The notes: generated from the letters alone by a model not told the origin. A DNA stretch of 64,000 nucleotides from Methanofollis ethanolicus (GCF_001571385.1 NZ_BCNW01000001.1:1364001-1428000); one strand, 5' to 3'; positions 26,646 through 35,430 are shown, numbered from the stretch's first letter. Made by a program: numbers and translations.

Positions 26646-27731
26646 TTACCTCTCATTGCACGCGATGCAGGGGTCAGAACTGATGAAGGTCGAGGTGACG
26701 TCCGCGATCGACGTGACGCCCTTGAGCATGTAGTGCGTGCAGGCGTCGATGTTCATGATCGACGGCGTCTGGATGGCGATCTCCTCGACCCGCCCGTAAC
26801 GGTCGGCTTTGACGAAGTAGGTGAGTTCGCCCCGCGGCGCTTCGCCTGAGTAGCGCACCTCGCCGCCCTTGCAGATGCCGCCGCCCCGTATCGGCCCGTC
26901 GGGCATCATTGCCAGGGAGCGCCTGATAAGGCCGATGCTCTGCTTCAGTTCCTCGAACCGCACCATGATCCGTGCATAATTGTCTCCCTCATCCCGTACG
27001 ATCGGGGAGAAGCCGATCGCCCGGTAGGTCGGGTGGTTGCTCCGGCAGTCCACGGCGATCCCGCTTGCCCGCGCCGTCGGGCCGACGGCATGGGCTTCGA
27101 GGGCCTGGTCCTTCGTGAGAATGCCGACGCCTTTGCTCCTGAGGGCGATCATCGGCCCGGTCTCGAACATCTTTGCGTAGCGAGTAAGGTTTGTGTCGAG
27201 GAGGTCGAGCGTCTCCCTGATGATTTTTTCGTCTGCGGGCCGCAGGTCGTAGCGGACGCCGCCCGGGATCATGTAGGCGGTGTTCACCCGGTTGCCGGTG
27301 AGACGTTCGAGCATGTCCAGCACGTGCTCACGCTCGTTGAGGAGGTACATGCCCAGGGTCTCGTGCTCGATGGTGTAGCAGTACGAGAAGTTGGCGATGA
27401 GGTGGCTTGCCATCCTATCGAGTTCATTGGCGACCACCCTGAGGTACGCCGCCCGTGGGGGTGGCGTGATCCCGGAGATCGTCTCCATTGCCTCGATGAA
27501 GACCATGTTGTGGACGACCGAGCAGATCCCGCAGACCCGTTCGGCAAGGAACATTACTTCCTGCCAGGGCCTCCCCCGCATGATCCGCTCGATCCCTTTC
27601 TTCATGTAGCCCATCTCGACCTCGGCGCTGAGGACGTGCTCTCCTCTGGTCTCGCACTTGATCCTGACCGGCTCCTTCCAGCAGGGGTGGACAGGGCCGA
27701 TCGGTATCGCTACATCGACCGTTTTTTTCAT
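26646..27731 (-). CDS. ehaO: Energy-converting hydrogenase large subunit (EhaO-like)
   Basis: From ATG 27731 the protein has 361 residues. The [NiFe] site ligands are complete: C67-G-I-C70 in RVCGICSVVHN and C355-x-x-C358 in DPCIACNER at the C-terminus. The overall sequence is of the NuoD-like group 4 membrane hydrogenases. With EhaN it takes electrons from H2; the membrane subunits use ion flow to drive reduction of low-potential ferredoxin. The frame upstream of 27731 is Arg-rich and overlaps ehaN, so it was excluded. Confidence 0.93.
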   Translation of the reverse strand: MKKTVDVAIPIGPVHPCWKEPVRIKCETRGEHVLSAEVEMGYMKKGIERIMRGRPWQEVMFLAERVCGICSVVHNMVFIEAMETISGITPPPRAAYLRVVANELDRMASHLIANFSYCYTIEHETLGMYLLNEREHVLDMLERLTGNRVNTAYMIPGGVRYDLRPADEKIIRETLDLLDTNLTRYAKMFETGPMIALRSKGVGILTKDQALEAHAVGPTARASGIAVDCRSNHPTYRAIGFSPIVRDEGDNYARIMVRFEELKQSIGLIRRSLAMMPDGPIRGGGICKGGEVRYSGEAPRGELTYFVKADRYGRVEEIAIQTPSIMNIDACTHYMLKGVTSIADVTSTFISSDPCIACNER

Positions 27732-28186
27732 TGTTTTTTCTCCTCGTAGTCTGCAAAGATCGTCGGCGCGAGCGAGAGGATCGCCCTGATGATCTCGGTT
27801 GGGCGGGGCGGGCATCCCGGGACGGATGCGGCGATCGGGATGTGTTTCGAAGCAGGCGGGTTGACGTACCCCCCCTCCCTGTTGAAGACGCAACCCGAGA
27901 TCGGGCAGTTGCCAATGGCGATCGCCACCTTGGGTTCAGGGATCTTTTCCCAGAGACCCTTGAGTTTGTCCTCCCACTGGGGTGTGCAACACCCGATCAC
28001 CAGGAGGACGTCTGCTTCTCTCGGGTTGTTGTGGACATAGATCCCGTACTGTTCGAGGTCGTAGCGGGGGGAGAGGCATGCGAGCACCTCGATGTCGCAG
28101 CCGTTGCATGACCCTGTGTCCACGTAGGCCACATGGATCGAGCGCGACCGCACGGCGTTCTTGAGTCTCTGGAGCAGGTCTGTCAT
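27728..28186 (-). CDS. ehaN: Energy-converting hydrogenase small subunit (EhaN-like)
   Basis: The 152-residue NuoB-like subunit carries the proximal [4Fe-4S] cluster: C27 and C30 in DTGSCNGCDIE, C94 in GNCPISGC and C125 in PGCPPRP. It relays electrons from the [NiFe] centre. The ATG at 28186 overlaps the ehaM stop by 4 bp, and its TGA overlaps ehaO by 4 bp. Confidence 0.92.
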   Translation of the reverse strand: MTDLLQRLKNAVRSRSIHVAYVDTGSCNGCDIEVLACLSPRYDLEQYGIYVHNNPREADVLLVIGCCTPQWEDKLKGLWEKIPEPKVAIAIGNCPISGCVFNREGGYVNPPASKHIPIAASVPGCPPRPTEIIRAILSLAPTIFADYEEKKQ

Positions 28187-28572
28187 GGGGCGATCACCTC
28201 CCTGAGGGCTTTCTTTCCTTCTTCGACGGCGGCGTCCAGGGTCGCGCCGCCGTCTGCGAGGGTGCGGGCTTTTTTGTATGCGGCCTCCATCTCCGCGGGC
28301 GTGAAGACGGCGATCTTCCGCACGAAGAGGTCGCAGCCGAGGGCGGCGGCAAGGGCGTCGTCGCCTGCGGGAATCGCAAGCGCGGCCTCCCATCTCGCGG
28401 GCATGTTTTCGAGGTTGGACATGTCGAGGCGCTCGATGAGGTGGCGCCTGAAGACCTGCACCCGCACGCCGAGGCGGGCGGCCATCGCCCGCACCGTCCG
28501 GTCCTGCCGCGGCGCTGTGAGAATGTTGTACTTCATGGGGCGGAGGTCTTTTTCATAGAGGTATTCGGTCAC
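28183..28572 (-). CDS. ehaM: Eha hydrogenase subunit M-like (DUF1959)
   Basis: The 129-residue soluble helical protein contains YEKDLRPMKYNILTAPRQDR and an acidic/Ala-rich C-terminus (GATLDAAVEEGKKALREVI). Size and position between the last small membrane subunit and EhaN match EhaM. GTG 28572 overlaps the previous TGA (GTGA), which is why it is preferred over ATG 28536. Confidence 0.8.
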   Translation of the reverse strand: MTEYLYEKDLRPMKYNILTAPRQDRTVRAMAARLGVRVQVFRRHLIERLDMSNLENMPARWEAALAIPAGDDALAAALGCDLFVRKIAVFTPAEMEAAYKKARTLADGGATLDAAVEEGKKALREVIAP

Positions 28573-28817
28573 AGGACACCTCCTGTTTTCAGGAGACCGT
28601 ACAGGAGGAAGAGCCCGACGCAGGTCCAGAGAAGGGCCATCTCCGTCTTCTTCAGTCTCCGATCGTCCCCTGACCCGAAGGCGATCCCTGCCGCCGCAAG
28701 GAAGAGGGCGGCGGCGAGGGCTATCGGGGCGGCGGACGGGCGCTGGACTGCCTGGACGACAAGGATGGCGCCGTAGACCGCCGCACTGGAGGCGACGGCG
28801 TTTCTGATCAGAGTCAT
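28569..28817 (-). CDS. Small Eha membrane subunit (EhaK/L-like)
   Basis: From ATG 28817 the protein has 82 residues with three hydrophobic segments (AVYGAILVVQAV, APIALAAALFLAAAGIAF and ALLWTCVGLFLLYGLL). Its place after EhaJ and before EhaM matches EhaK or EhaL of Methanothermobacter; I cannot decide which. It overlaps both neighbours by 4 bp. Confidence 0.75.
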   Translation of the reverse strand: MTLIRNAVASSAAVYGAILVVQAVQRPSAAPIALAAALFLAAAGIAFGSGDDRRLKKTEMALLWTCVGLFLLYGLLKTGGVL

Positions 28818-29656
28818 GGGATCACCCCCGCGAGAAGGACATAGACGACGATGAGGCCGGCCACCCCGATCTGGATGGTGACCGTGTCGAAGGGGGAGAG
28901 CATCGGCGTCAGTGCGCAGATGAACGAGAGGGAGAGGAGGAGGAGCACCATCGTCACGGCCGCAAGGAGGAGGGGCATCGGCGCCAGGAAGATGAGGATG
29001 AAGGCGTACAGGAGGACGAAGGTCTTGAGCGCGAAGGCCGCCTCCAGTCCGGCACGCCAGACCCCGAAGTGCTCGGTGACATTGCCGCTCACGATCTCCT
29101 TGCTCTCGATGACGGCGAAGGGGCTGTAGTGCATCTTCGCCAGCACGACGATGTAGAGTGCTGCGGCCGCCGGCGGGGCCGCAAGGAGGAGGGGGCCGTG
29201 CGCCGCCTGCCATGTCTGGATGTCCGAGATCATCAGGGATCCGGTGACGAGGTACACGGCGGCGATCGTGGCGAAGAGCGGGATCTCGGAGGCCGCGGAC
29301 ATCACCGACCTGATCGCCCCGAACTTCCCGTACGGCGACCCCGAGGAGAGGCCGAGGCCGTGCTCCACGATCTTGTGGAGCATGTAGACGGCGAAGAGGA
29401 GGAGGAGGCTCCCGCCGGTGACGAGGATGAAGAGGGCGGTGCTCCAGACGGCGATGGCGATGAGCACCACCGCCACGAAGAGCGTCTCGCTGGCCGTGGC
29501 CGGGACCCAGGTCTCCTTGAAGGAGAACTTCAGGACATGGAGGATCTCCTGCCAGACCGGGGGGCCGGGCCGTCCCTGTACCCGTGCGATCGCCTTCCTG
29601 TGGATGCCGTGGAGGAGAAGTCCGGCGAAGACCGCGAAGATGAGATATTCGATCAT
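28814..29656 (-). CDS. ehaJ: Eha hydrogenase NuoH-like membrane subunit (EhaJ)
   Basis: From ATG 29656 the protein has 280 residues and about eight membrane helices. NuoH-type signatures are visible (KAIARVQGRPGPPVWQEI, then ESKEIVSGNVTEHFG). This subunit links the hydrogenase arm to the ion-translocating membrane part. The start lies 2 bp after the ehaI stop. Confidence 0.9.
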   Translation of the reverse strand: MIEYLIFAVFAGLLLHGIHRKAIARVQGRPGPPVWQEILHVLKFSFKETWVPATASETLFVAVVLIAIAVWSTALFILVTGGSLLLLFAVYMLHKIVEHGLGLSSGSPYGKFGAIRSVMSAASEIPLFATIAAVYLVTGSLMISDIQTWQAAHGPLLLAAPPAAAALYIVVLAKMHYSPFAVIESKEIVSGNVTEHFGVWRAGLEAAFALKTFVLLYAFILIFLAPMPLLLAAVTMVLLLLSLSFICALTPMLSPFDTVTIQIGVAGLIVVYVLLAGVIP

Positions 29657-29658
29657 GT

Positions 29659-29871
29659 CTAGTACCCTATGAAAGGGGTGTCCCCCTCTTTTTCTGCTGC
29701 ATTCCACCACAGGCCGAGGGCGACAAGGAAGAAGGGAAAGGCGACGACGGTCAGCACGATCGAGACCCAGGTCTCGACAAGGCCGAATCGCCACGCCGCC
29801 GAGGAGGCGACGCAGACCATGCCCGCCGCCGCCGTCACCGCACGTGCAGTCTGTTTTTTCATTGTCATCAC
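29659..29871 (-). CDS. ehaI: Small Eha membrane subunit (EhaI-like, DUF2104)
   Basis: Seventy residues with two hydrophobic helices (AVTAAAGMVCVASSAAWRF and SIVLTVVAFPFFLVALGLWW) and a short C-terminus DTPFIGY. GTG 29871 or ATG 29868 both overlap the ehaH stop. Assigned by position and size. Confidence 0.75.
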   Translation of the reverse strand: MMTMKKQTARAVTAAAGMVCVASSAAWRFGLVETWVSIVLTVVAFPFFLVALGLWWNAAEKEGDTPFIGY

Positions 29872-30524
29872 ACCGTCAGGGCGATCTCCACCACTCTGAG
29901 GAAGAGGAGGAGGGAACTCACATGGATCATCAATACGTAGGGGGCGCCCGGCGCCCGGGTGATCTCGGCCTTCCCGATGTAGAAGGGCGCCATGCCCTCT
30001 CCCATCACGCCGACCACCAGGAACATCTTCGCGAGGAGGGGCACGGCCCCGGCCCCGGCGAGCGCCCAGATCGAGAGAGTGCCTGTCGCCGCAAGCGCGA
30101 TCGCCGCTCCGCCGAAGAGGGGCACGGTGGCGACCATCGCCACGATCCCGTACTGGTACGCGGCCTCCAGGACGTGCCTGTTCTTCACCGCGGCCACGAT
30201 CCCGATGTTCGTGATCCCGATCATCGAGCTGAAGAGGGTGAAGTTGAAGAGGTCGCCGGAGACCATTGCCCCGAGGGTCGCGAGGCCGCAGGCGATGGCC
30301 ATGAACCTCTGGAAGCGGAGTTGTTCCGGCGGGATCTCCTTCGTGTAGTAGGCGTCGCCGCCGAAGACGATGTCCACCGGCTTTTCCGGGCGGCTGATTA
30401 TCGCGAGCCCTGTGAAGAGGAGGGCGAAGACGAAGAGGACGGCCGTGTACACGCTGAAGTAGTCGACGATGTCGCCGAACTCGACAGCCAGCAGTTCCGC
30501 CCCTTCGATGGGGAGGTCAAACAT
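29868..30524 (-). CDS. ehaH: Eha hydrogenase antiporter-like membrane subunit (EhaH)
   Basis: From ATG 30524 the protein has 218 residues and about six helices. It is related to the core of Nuo L/M/N and Mrp-type ion-translocating subunits but shorter (for example SGDLFNFTLFSSMIGITNIG and VAMVATVPLFGGAAIAL; LLAKMFLVVGVMGEG carries a conserved lysine). It probably moves protons or sodium ions. The start overlaps ehaG by 8 bp; a longer start at 30551 would overlap more. Confidence 0.85.
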   Translation of the reverse strand: MFDLPIEGAELLAVEFGDIVDYFSVYTAVLFVFALLFTGLAIISRPEKPVDIVFGGDAYYTKEIPPEQLRFQRFMAIACGLATLGAMVSGDLFNFTLFSSMIGITNIGIVAAVKNRHVLEAAYQYGIVAMVATVPLFGGAAIALAATGTLSIWALAGAGAVPLLAKMFLVVGVMGEGMAPFYIGKAEITRAPGAPYVLMIHVSSLLLFLRVVEIALTV

Positions 30525-31110
30525 CCCGACCACCCCGCATTGTGCCGACAAGTGCCATCTTTGCCATCACCTTGAGGAGGATTGCGCCGCCCGCGATCAT
30601 CACCGCGAAGAGCCAGTACTGCGGCGCGATCATGAAGACGAAGAAGGCGACGATCCAGAGCGCCCAGGCATAGCCCGAGGCCGTCTCCAGGATTGCGAAT
30701 GCCTCGTCGTGCCCCTTGCAGAAGAACCAGAAGAGGAGACCGAGGCCGGCCACCGCACCGCCTGAGAAGCCGGAAAGGACGATGCCGTAGATTACGAGGC
30801 CGGCGGCGAGGATCGCGGGGGCGCTGTCCATCACCTCGAGGTGCATCATCCTCTTCGGGGCTGCGGTCAGCCCTTCCTTGACGAGGTAGACCTCGGAGAG
30901 GGCCATCAGTTCTGAGATCCCGACCACCAGGCCGGGCAGGATCAGGGCCTCGGCGAGGTCGGTCGCCACCAGGGCGATGATCGCAAGTCCGGTGATCTCG
31001 GCGAGGTCGGTGAGGAGGAGGCGGTGCAGGTCGTCCTTTTCAAGCACCAGCGCTATGAAGGCGACCGCGACCGCGACCAGGACGGCCGGAAGGGCGATCT
31101 CGTAGCTCAT
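30517..31110 (-). CDS. ehaG: Eha membrane subunit (EhaG-like, DUF2105)
   Basis: The 197-residue protein has about six hydrophobic helices and a conserved-looking loop VLEKDDLHRLLLTDLAEITG, as in EhaG. It also has GISELMALSEVYLVKEG. It overlaps ehaF by 4 bp and ehaH by 8 bp. Its role is within the membrane part of the hydrogenase. Confidence 0.82.
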   Translation of the reverse strand: MSYEIALPAVLVAVAVAFIALVLEKDDLHRLLLTDLAEITGLAIIALVATDLAEALILPGLVVGISELMALSEVYLVKEGLTAAPKRMMHLEVMDSAPAILAAGLVIYGIVLSGFSGGAVAGLGLLFWFFCKGHDEAFAILETASGYAWALWIVAFFVFMIAPQYWLFAVMIAGGAILLKVMAKMALVGTMRGGRDV

Positions 31111-31556
31111 CCGTCACGCCTCCTGAAGAGATAGGAGGCGATCGCAAAGGCCGTGAAGAGGATGCTCGTCTCGACGATGGTGTCGAGCCCCCGCGTGTTG
31201 TACAGGATTTCGTCGATGATCCCGCCGGGGTGGGAGACGATCGTCGTCCCGAGGTGGGCCGTGGTCTCTGCCAGGAAGAGGGAGAGGGGCGTGAGGTACG
31301 CCGTCACGTAGCCGAGGTAGGGCGAATTCTCAGGGTACTGCGCCGCCACCGTCGTCGTGTTGAAGGGTTCGCCGCCCCGGTCGTACGGGTCGAGGTGGCT
31401 CGCCCGGTCGATCGCCTTCGGGTACAGGGTGTCCCCGTGATAGACGATCGCGGGGAGGGAGAAGGCCCCGATGATGAGGACGAGGAGGACGAGCACGGCG
31501 TAGAGGAGGGTGAGGTTCTCGTATTCAGAAAGGATCTTCGATATCCTGCTGATCAT
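31107..31556 (-). CDS. ehaF: Eha membrane subunit (EhaF-like, DUF2106)
   Basis: From ATG 31556 the protein has 149 residues: a helix at about 15-35, a long external loop (about 38-100) with YHGDTLYPKAIDRASHLDPY and NSPYLGYVTAYLTPLSLFL, and a C-terminal helix near NTRGLDTIVETSILFTAFAI. The final segment resembles MbhE/MnhB-type subunits of multisubunit antiporters. Both neighbours overlap by 4 bp. Confidence 0.82.
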   Translation of the reverse strand: MISRISKILSEYENLTLLYAVLVLLVLIIGAFSLPAIVYHGDTLYPKAIDRASHLDPYDRGGEPFNTTTVAAQYPENSPYLGYVTAYLTPLSLFLAETTAHLGTTIVSHPGGIIDEILYNTRGLDTIVETSILFTAFAIASYLFRRRDG

Positions 31557-31789
31557 GGCGCTTCCCTCCTCTCGACCACCCTGACCATGACGAAGGTGGA
31601 GATGGCGGTTACGGCTATGAAGGTGAGGAGGGCGAGGGTCTCGTCGTACGCGAGCATGACGAGGAGGAGGCCCCATCCCGGGATCTCCAGGCTGATGATC
31701 CTGGAGAGATAGGTCTTCGGCCGCGGGAAGGCGGCGGCGACGGCCCCGATGATGAGGATTGCGAGACCGAGGATGAGTTCAGGCGCCAT
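31553..31789 (-). CDS. ehaE: Small Eha membrane subunit (EhaE-like, DUF2107)
   Basis: Seventy-eight residues with two to three helices (ELILGLAILIIGAVAAAF; WGLLLVMLAYDETLALLTFI). The acidic residue in LAYDETLALL is a feature of MnhE/F-like antiporter subunits. Assigned by size and position in the eha order. Confidence 0.8.
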   Translation of the reverse strand: MAPELILGLAILIIGAVAAAFPRPKTYLSRIISLEIPGWGLLLVMLAYDETLALLTFIAVTAISTFVMVRVVERREAP

Positions 31790-32018
31790 GTTCGTCCCTC
31801 CTCCAGGCGAGCGCGAGGACGAAGATCGTCGTGATAGGTGCGAGCAGGGCGACGGCGACGGCGACGTCGAGGTAGCCCCGGTCGACGATGAAGGGCATGA
31901 TCCCGCCGATCATCACGCCGAGGGCGATGAGTTTGTCGAAGGGGTCGCGGGAGACGGCGGTGGCGACGGCCCCGAGGAGGGCGATCGCAGCGAGGACGAC
32001 CTGCAGGAACTCAATCAT
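31779..32018 (-). CDS. ehaD: Small Eha membrane subunit (EhaD-like, DUF2108)
   Basis: Seventy-nine residues with helices at both ends and the central motif DPFDKLIALGVMIGG, typical of MrpG/MnhG-like small subunits. It overlaps ehaC by 8 bp and ehaE by 11 bp. Confidence 0.8.
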   Translation of the reverse strand: MIEFLQVVLAAIALLGAVATAVSRDPFDKLIALGVMIGGIMPFIVDRGYLDVAVAVALLAPITTIFVLALAWRRDEHGA

Positions 32019-32262
32019 GCTTCACACCCCCGGCCTTTGCGCTTGCAATGGCGTTCGCCTCCAGGGTCGAGCCCACGAAGTAGGCGGCGGCCGCAAGGAG
32101 GGAGAGGGGGTGGTCGATGAGGAGCACGATGATCCCGGCGACGGCGAAGTTCATCACATTCAGGTACGGGAGCTTCAGGTAGGTCTCCTTCTCGGCGAGG
32201 CAGCGGACCGCCGCAAAGAGGGCGACAACCCCGCAGACGTACAGGGCGATCAACTCCGCCAC
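32011..32262 (-). CDS. ehaC: Small Eha membrane subunit (EhaC-like, DUF2109)
   Basis: Eighty-three residues with three hydrophobic segments and the motif AEKETYLKLPYLNVMNFAVAG, which resembles EhaC. The C-terminus is short and polar. It overlaps the preceding gene by 13 bp. Confidence 0.8.
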   Translation of the reverse strand: MAELIALYVCGVVALFAAVRCLAEKETYLKLPYLNVMNFAVAGIIVLLIDHPLSLLAAAAYFVGSTLEANAIASAKAGGVKHD

Positions 32263-32735
32263 CCCCAGATGCGGGCGAGGAGGCGGCTTGCGTGCCTGTG
32301 CGAGAGGCCCTGGATGGTCAGGATCGCGATGACCATGCCGGCGATGAAGTTCTCCGGGGCAAAACCGATGCCGGCGAGGCCGGCGACCATCAGGCTTGCA
32401 AGGACGGCGCCGGTGGTGCCGGCATAGCCCGGGTCATGGCAGATACGGTTTCCGACAAAGACAAGGGCGGCCGCTGCAAGTCCTCCGGGAAGGCCGGCGA
32501 CATAAACCCCGCACGCGGCGAGGAGGGTGCCGGCCGAGGCGTCGGGCGAGGAGACGATATTTCCCATCATCGTCCCGCCCGCGAGGGCACCGCCGTGCTC
32601 CTCGATACTCTGGCCGATGGCCGTCGCACCGCTCACGCCTCCTTTCTCCGGCAACCTGAAGGCGATATCGACGGTGACGAAGAGGACCCAGCAGAGGACG
32701 GCAGCGATCACGATCTGTTGATAGTCAGCAAGCAT
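32250..32735 (-). CDS. ehaB: First eha membrane subunit (EhaB-like)
   Basis: The 161-residue protein has about four to five hydrophobic segments, separated by the Gly-rich loop GGALAGGTMMGNIVSSPDASAG and NRICHDPGYAGTTGAVLASL. Size and position before EhaC fit EhaB. No EhaA-like gene is seen upstream, so the cluster starts here, behind the AT-rich promoter region. Confidence 0.7.
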   Translation of the reverse strand: MLADYQQIVIAAVLCWVLFVTVDIAFRLPEKGGVSGATAIGQSIEEHGGALAGGTMMGNIVSSPDASAGTLLAACGVYVAGLPGGLAAAALVFVGNRICHDPGYAGTTGAVLASLMVAGLAGIGFAPENFIAGMVIAILTIQGLSHRHASRLLARIWGWRS

Positions 32736-32790
32736 CTCCTCTCTCCGCGTCTATTCATTTAACCTAATTAACCGGAGCACACCCATAAAG

Positions 32791-32799
32791 ATTTTTATA
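32791..32799 (-). promoter_or_regulatory. Probable TATA box of the eha-fwd operon
   Basis: TATAAAAAT on the minus strand, about 55-65 bp before the first eha start (32735). It lies in the 216-bp AT-rich gap between divergent genes and is the only good promoter for the 19-gene run. Confidence 0.55.
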
Positions 32800-32951
32800 C
32801 GGTTTTGTAAGAGTCAAATTCGGGCGTTTCACGATTGATTGAGGTATTTGCGACCATCCTATAAGAAATTTCAGATGACGGCAGTGCCGGAGGCCGTCTC
32901 CCGCCTCCCATACTATTTTATTCCTGTCAGGGCCGTATCTCTGTATATTCC

Positions 32952-33953
32952 ATGACGCACGACCGCCTGACCCTCATCCTCGTCTTCGCCGTTTTTGCCG
33001 TCACGGCCCTCGCCTTCTGGAACCTCCTCTGGGTGGTCGTCATTGCCGCGTCCCTTGCCGTCGTCATCCTGCCCCTGAAGAGATGGTTCTGCCGGTGGGT
33101 GGGGGAGGAGATGGCGTCCCTCCTCACCGCCGTCGCCGTATTTCTCGCCCTTACGGTCGCGGTGGGTTTTACGATCGCCGTCCTGGCCCTGAACGCCGAT
33201 TATCTCGCCGGGATCGTGCAGGGGATCCTCGCCTGGATCGGGGCCGAGGGGGAGACGGCTGTGGGGCCGGTCCAGTCGGCCGGCATCGCCGCCTGGGCCG
33301 GGGAACAGGTCGCCCGTTTCGGCGACTGGGCCGGAACATTCGCCTCCGAGGTGCCGATGCTCGTCATCGATGTCATCGTCTTCTTCCTCGCCCTCTTCAT
33401 GTTCGTTTTCCAGGGCGAGGCGGTCGCCGCGGAGGTGACGGCCGCCCTCCCCGCCCGCCTGCGGGCCACGGTCGAGAGGATGACCGCCACCTCGGTCGAC
33501 ACCCTCTATGCGATCTATATCGTCCACGTGGCGACGGCGGTGATCACCTTCTTCCTCGCCATCCCCTTCTTCTGGCTTCTCGGCTACGACCATATCATCT
33601 TCTTCTCGGTGATGGCCGGGATCTTCCAGCTCATTCCGATACTTGGGCCTTCCCTGATCATGTTCTTCATCGGCATCCACGCCCTTTCCCTCGGCGATGT
33701 CAGGGGGGCGGCCCTGGCGGCCTTCATCGGCTACCCGATCGTCTGCGCCTTCCCGGACCTCTACTTCCGCCCTCTCATGATGGGCAGGCGTGCCGCGATC
33801 CACCCGGTGATCATGTGGATCGGATTTTTCGGCGGCCTCGTGACGATGGGCATCGTCGGCTTCGTTCTCGGCCCTCTCTTCCTGGCGCTCGCCGTGGCGG
33901 GGTACCGGATCTTCATCGAGGAGATGGAGGACGCGAAGGGGGCGGAGGTGTGA
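32952..33953 (+). CDS. AI-2E-family (PerM-type) membrane permease
   Basis: The 333-residue membrane protein has about eight helices arranged as two N-terminal helices, a large loop (about 70-140), and a C-terminal block with the family core FFSVMAGIFQLIPILGPSLI and GFVLGPLFLALAVAGYRIF. Members export small molecules or act in Na+/H+ exchange; the quorum-signal name is historical. It is divergent from eha and monocistronic. Confidence 0.85.
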   Translation: MTHDRLTLILVFAVFAVTALAFWNLLWVVVIAASLAVVILPLKRWFCRWVGEEMASLLTAVAVFLALTVAVGFTIAVLALNADYLAGIVQGILAWIGAEGETAVGPVQSAGIAAWAGEQVARFGDWAGTFASEVPMLVIDVIVFFLALFMFVFQGEAVAAEVTAALPARLRATVERMTATSVDTLYAIYIVHVATAVITFFLAIPFFWLLGYDHIIFFSVMAGIFQLIPILGPSLIMFFIGIHALSLGDVRGAALAAFIGYPIVCAFPDLYFRPLMMGRRAAIHPVIMWIGFFGGLVTMGIVGFVLGPLFLALAVAGYRIFIEEMEDAKGAEV

Positions 33954-34233
33954 GACTTCTGTCCTGCATGCCCATGCTTTGAAAACGATCCCCGTGGTTT
34001 TCATGGTAAACCTCATGATTTCAGGCCGATTACCCCCTATATCGGCCTTTCCGGAAGCCCTCTGGCGGGTGTTCCCCGGGGTGGCAGAGTGATACATCCT
34101 CCGGGCATTCCTGCCGCTCATATCCCTGCTATATCCCCTGATTCTCTCTTTGATCGTGTATTGGCGCACGATTCTCCGGTCCCGCCTGCTTCACGGTTCG
34201 GTGGGATCATACCTCCGGCGAAACGGGAAAATA
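33954..34233. other. Intergenic stretch before the MITE-like element
   Basis: No gene, tRNA or strong hairpin is seen. Open frames here are short and lack ribosome sites. Confidence 0.4.
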
Positions 34234-34587
34234 GTCGTTTTTTGGGCTCTGTAGAATCCATTTTCTTGAAGTAGATGGGGAACAAAAGCCCTGGACCTCG
34301 ATTATGGGAAAGATGATGGATCGGTGCCCCGCGCCGGGGGACTACGCCCCCGGAGCCCCCGCTCAGGATAGGCAGGGACAGGGCAATCTTCCGCCTCAGG
34401 ATATCTGTTCTGTCTTCCCCGGGCCAATCGCAAGGGGGGACGACCGGAGGGAGCGTGAGAAGACGAAGTCTTCGAGGAGCCCCCGGCGCGTGCTTTAGGG
34501 GAAGGCGGTGGGTCCTCACTTTTCTTCATAGGATTACGGGGATACATCAACCCGAGCATGAGGTTTTCTACAAAGCCGTTTTTTGGG
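34234..34587. mobile_element. MITE-like element (copy 1)
   Basis: Bounded on the left by GTCGTTTTTTGGG (34234-34246) running into GGGCTCTGTAGAATCC, and on the right by TTTTCTACAAAGCC running into GCCGTTTTTTGGG (34575-34587). The inner sequences are inverted repeats of each other; the outer ones are direct repeats. The interior has the GC-rich hairpin GCCGGGGGACTACGCCCCCGG and short AAGACGAAGTCTT palindrome and no transposase, so any movement would need a helper enzyme. Confidence 0.55.
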
Positions 34588-34614
34588 CATTCCCGGTGTC
34601 CGACCCGGATCCCC

Positions 34615-35430
34615 TCACTTCTCCCACCACACCATCGCCCGCCTCCGCCTCCTGACCAGCACGTACCCCCCGTCCCCGTCCGGTTCCAGGGCCTTCCTGA
34701 AGTGCTCGACGACGACCTCTTCCTTCCCTGCCGGGGGCTCGTGCATCCTCGCCCAGTCGGCCGCGGCCGCTTCGGGCGAGGGGTAGTGCCTGACCGTCTC
34801 CGTCCCGTAGACCCGCACGTTCGCGTAGATCCCGAGGTCGTGGAGGATGTGAATAACGAAAAGGTAATCGGGATATCCGACACGGCCCCCTTCTGCACCG
34901 AAGACTTCACGCCAGAGTTTCTGGTCGTCGCGCTCCCGCCAGTCTCCCGCGTGCCAGAAGAGGTACACCGCCTTCGTCGCCGCCGCGTCGATCTTTTCGA
35001 GTTCCCGTCTCAGGTCGGCAAAGCCGAGGGAGTTTGCGGCGACGACGACCGTGTGGGGGCCGATGTCGACGCCCGGCGTCACGTCCTCCCAGCGTGCCTT
35101 CATGCAGGTGTAGTTGCCAAGACCCGCCTCCTCCATGTGGCGGCCGAGGACCGCAAGCATCTTCCCCGACGGGTCGAGGGCGGTGACGTGCCGTGCGACC
35201 CGCGCCATCGGGACGGCAAGACGCCCGGTACCTGCCCCGATATCGAGGACAGTATCGTCCGGACCGATCGCCATCATCGAGACCTCGGCCGCCCCTCTCT
35301 CCTCTCCTCTGACACGGTCGTATGCCCCGGCCCGGCGGTCCCAGACCGCACCCGGGTCGTCGATCTTCTCCCTGCCGCCGGCCTCGACCGCCGCCCGCCA
35401 GAGTTCGTTGTAATCGGGAAGAGGTTCCAT
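34615..35430 (-). CDS. Class I SAM-dependent methyltransferase
   Basis: From ATG 35430 (ribosome site GAGGGTG) the protein has 271 residues. SAM-binding motif I is VLDIGAGTGRLAVPMA, motif II region VTALDPSGKMLAVL, with VVVAANSLGFADL later. The C-terminal half has no clear substrate signature (TETVRHYPSPEAAAADWARM). Similar archaeal proteins methylate small molecules or unknown targets. It is divergent from the next gene. Confidence 0.82.
   Translation of the reverse strand: MEPLPDYNELWRAAVEAGGREKIDDPGAVWDRRAGAYDRVRGEERGAAEVSMMAIGPDDTVLDIGAGTGRLAVPMARVARHVTALDPSGKMLAVLGRHMEEAGLGNYTCMKARWEDVTPGVDIGPHTVVVAANSLGFADLRRELEKIDAAATKAVYLFWHAGDWRERDDQKLWREVFGAEGGRVGYPDYLFVIHILHDLGIYANVRVYGTETVRHYPSPEAAAADWARMHEPPAGKEEVVVEHFRKALEPDGDGGYVLVRRRRRAMVWWEK

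Noticed and set aside
32913-34169. Long minus-strand frame opposite the AI-2E permease
   Set aside because: Composition (Asp/Glu/Arg/Gly-rich, no hydrophobic core) shows it is a shadow of the membrane protein on the plus strand.
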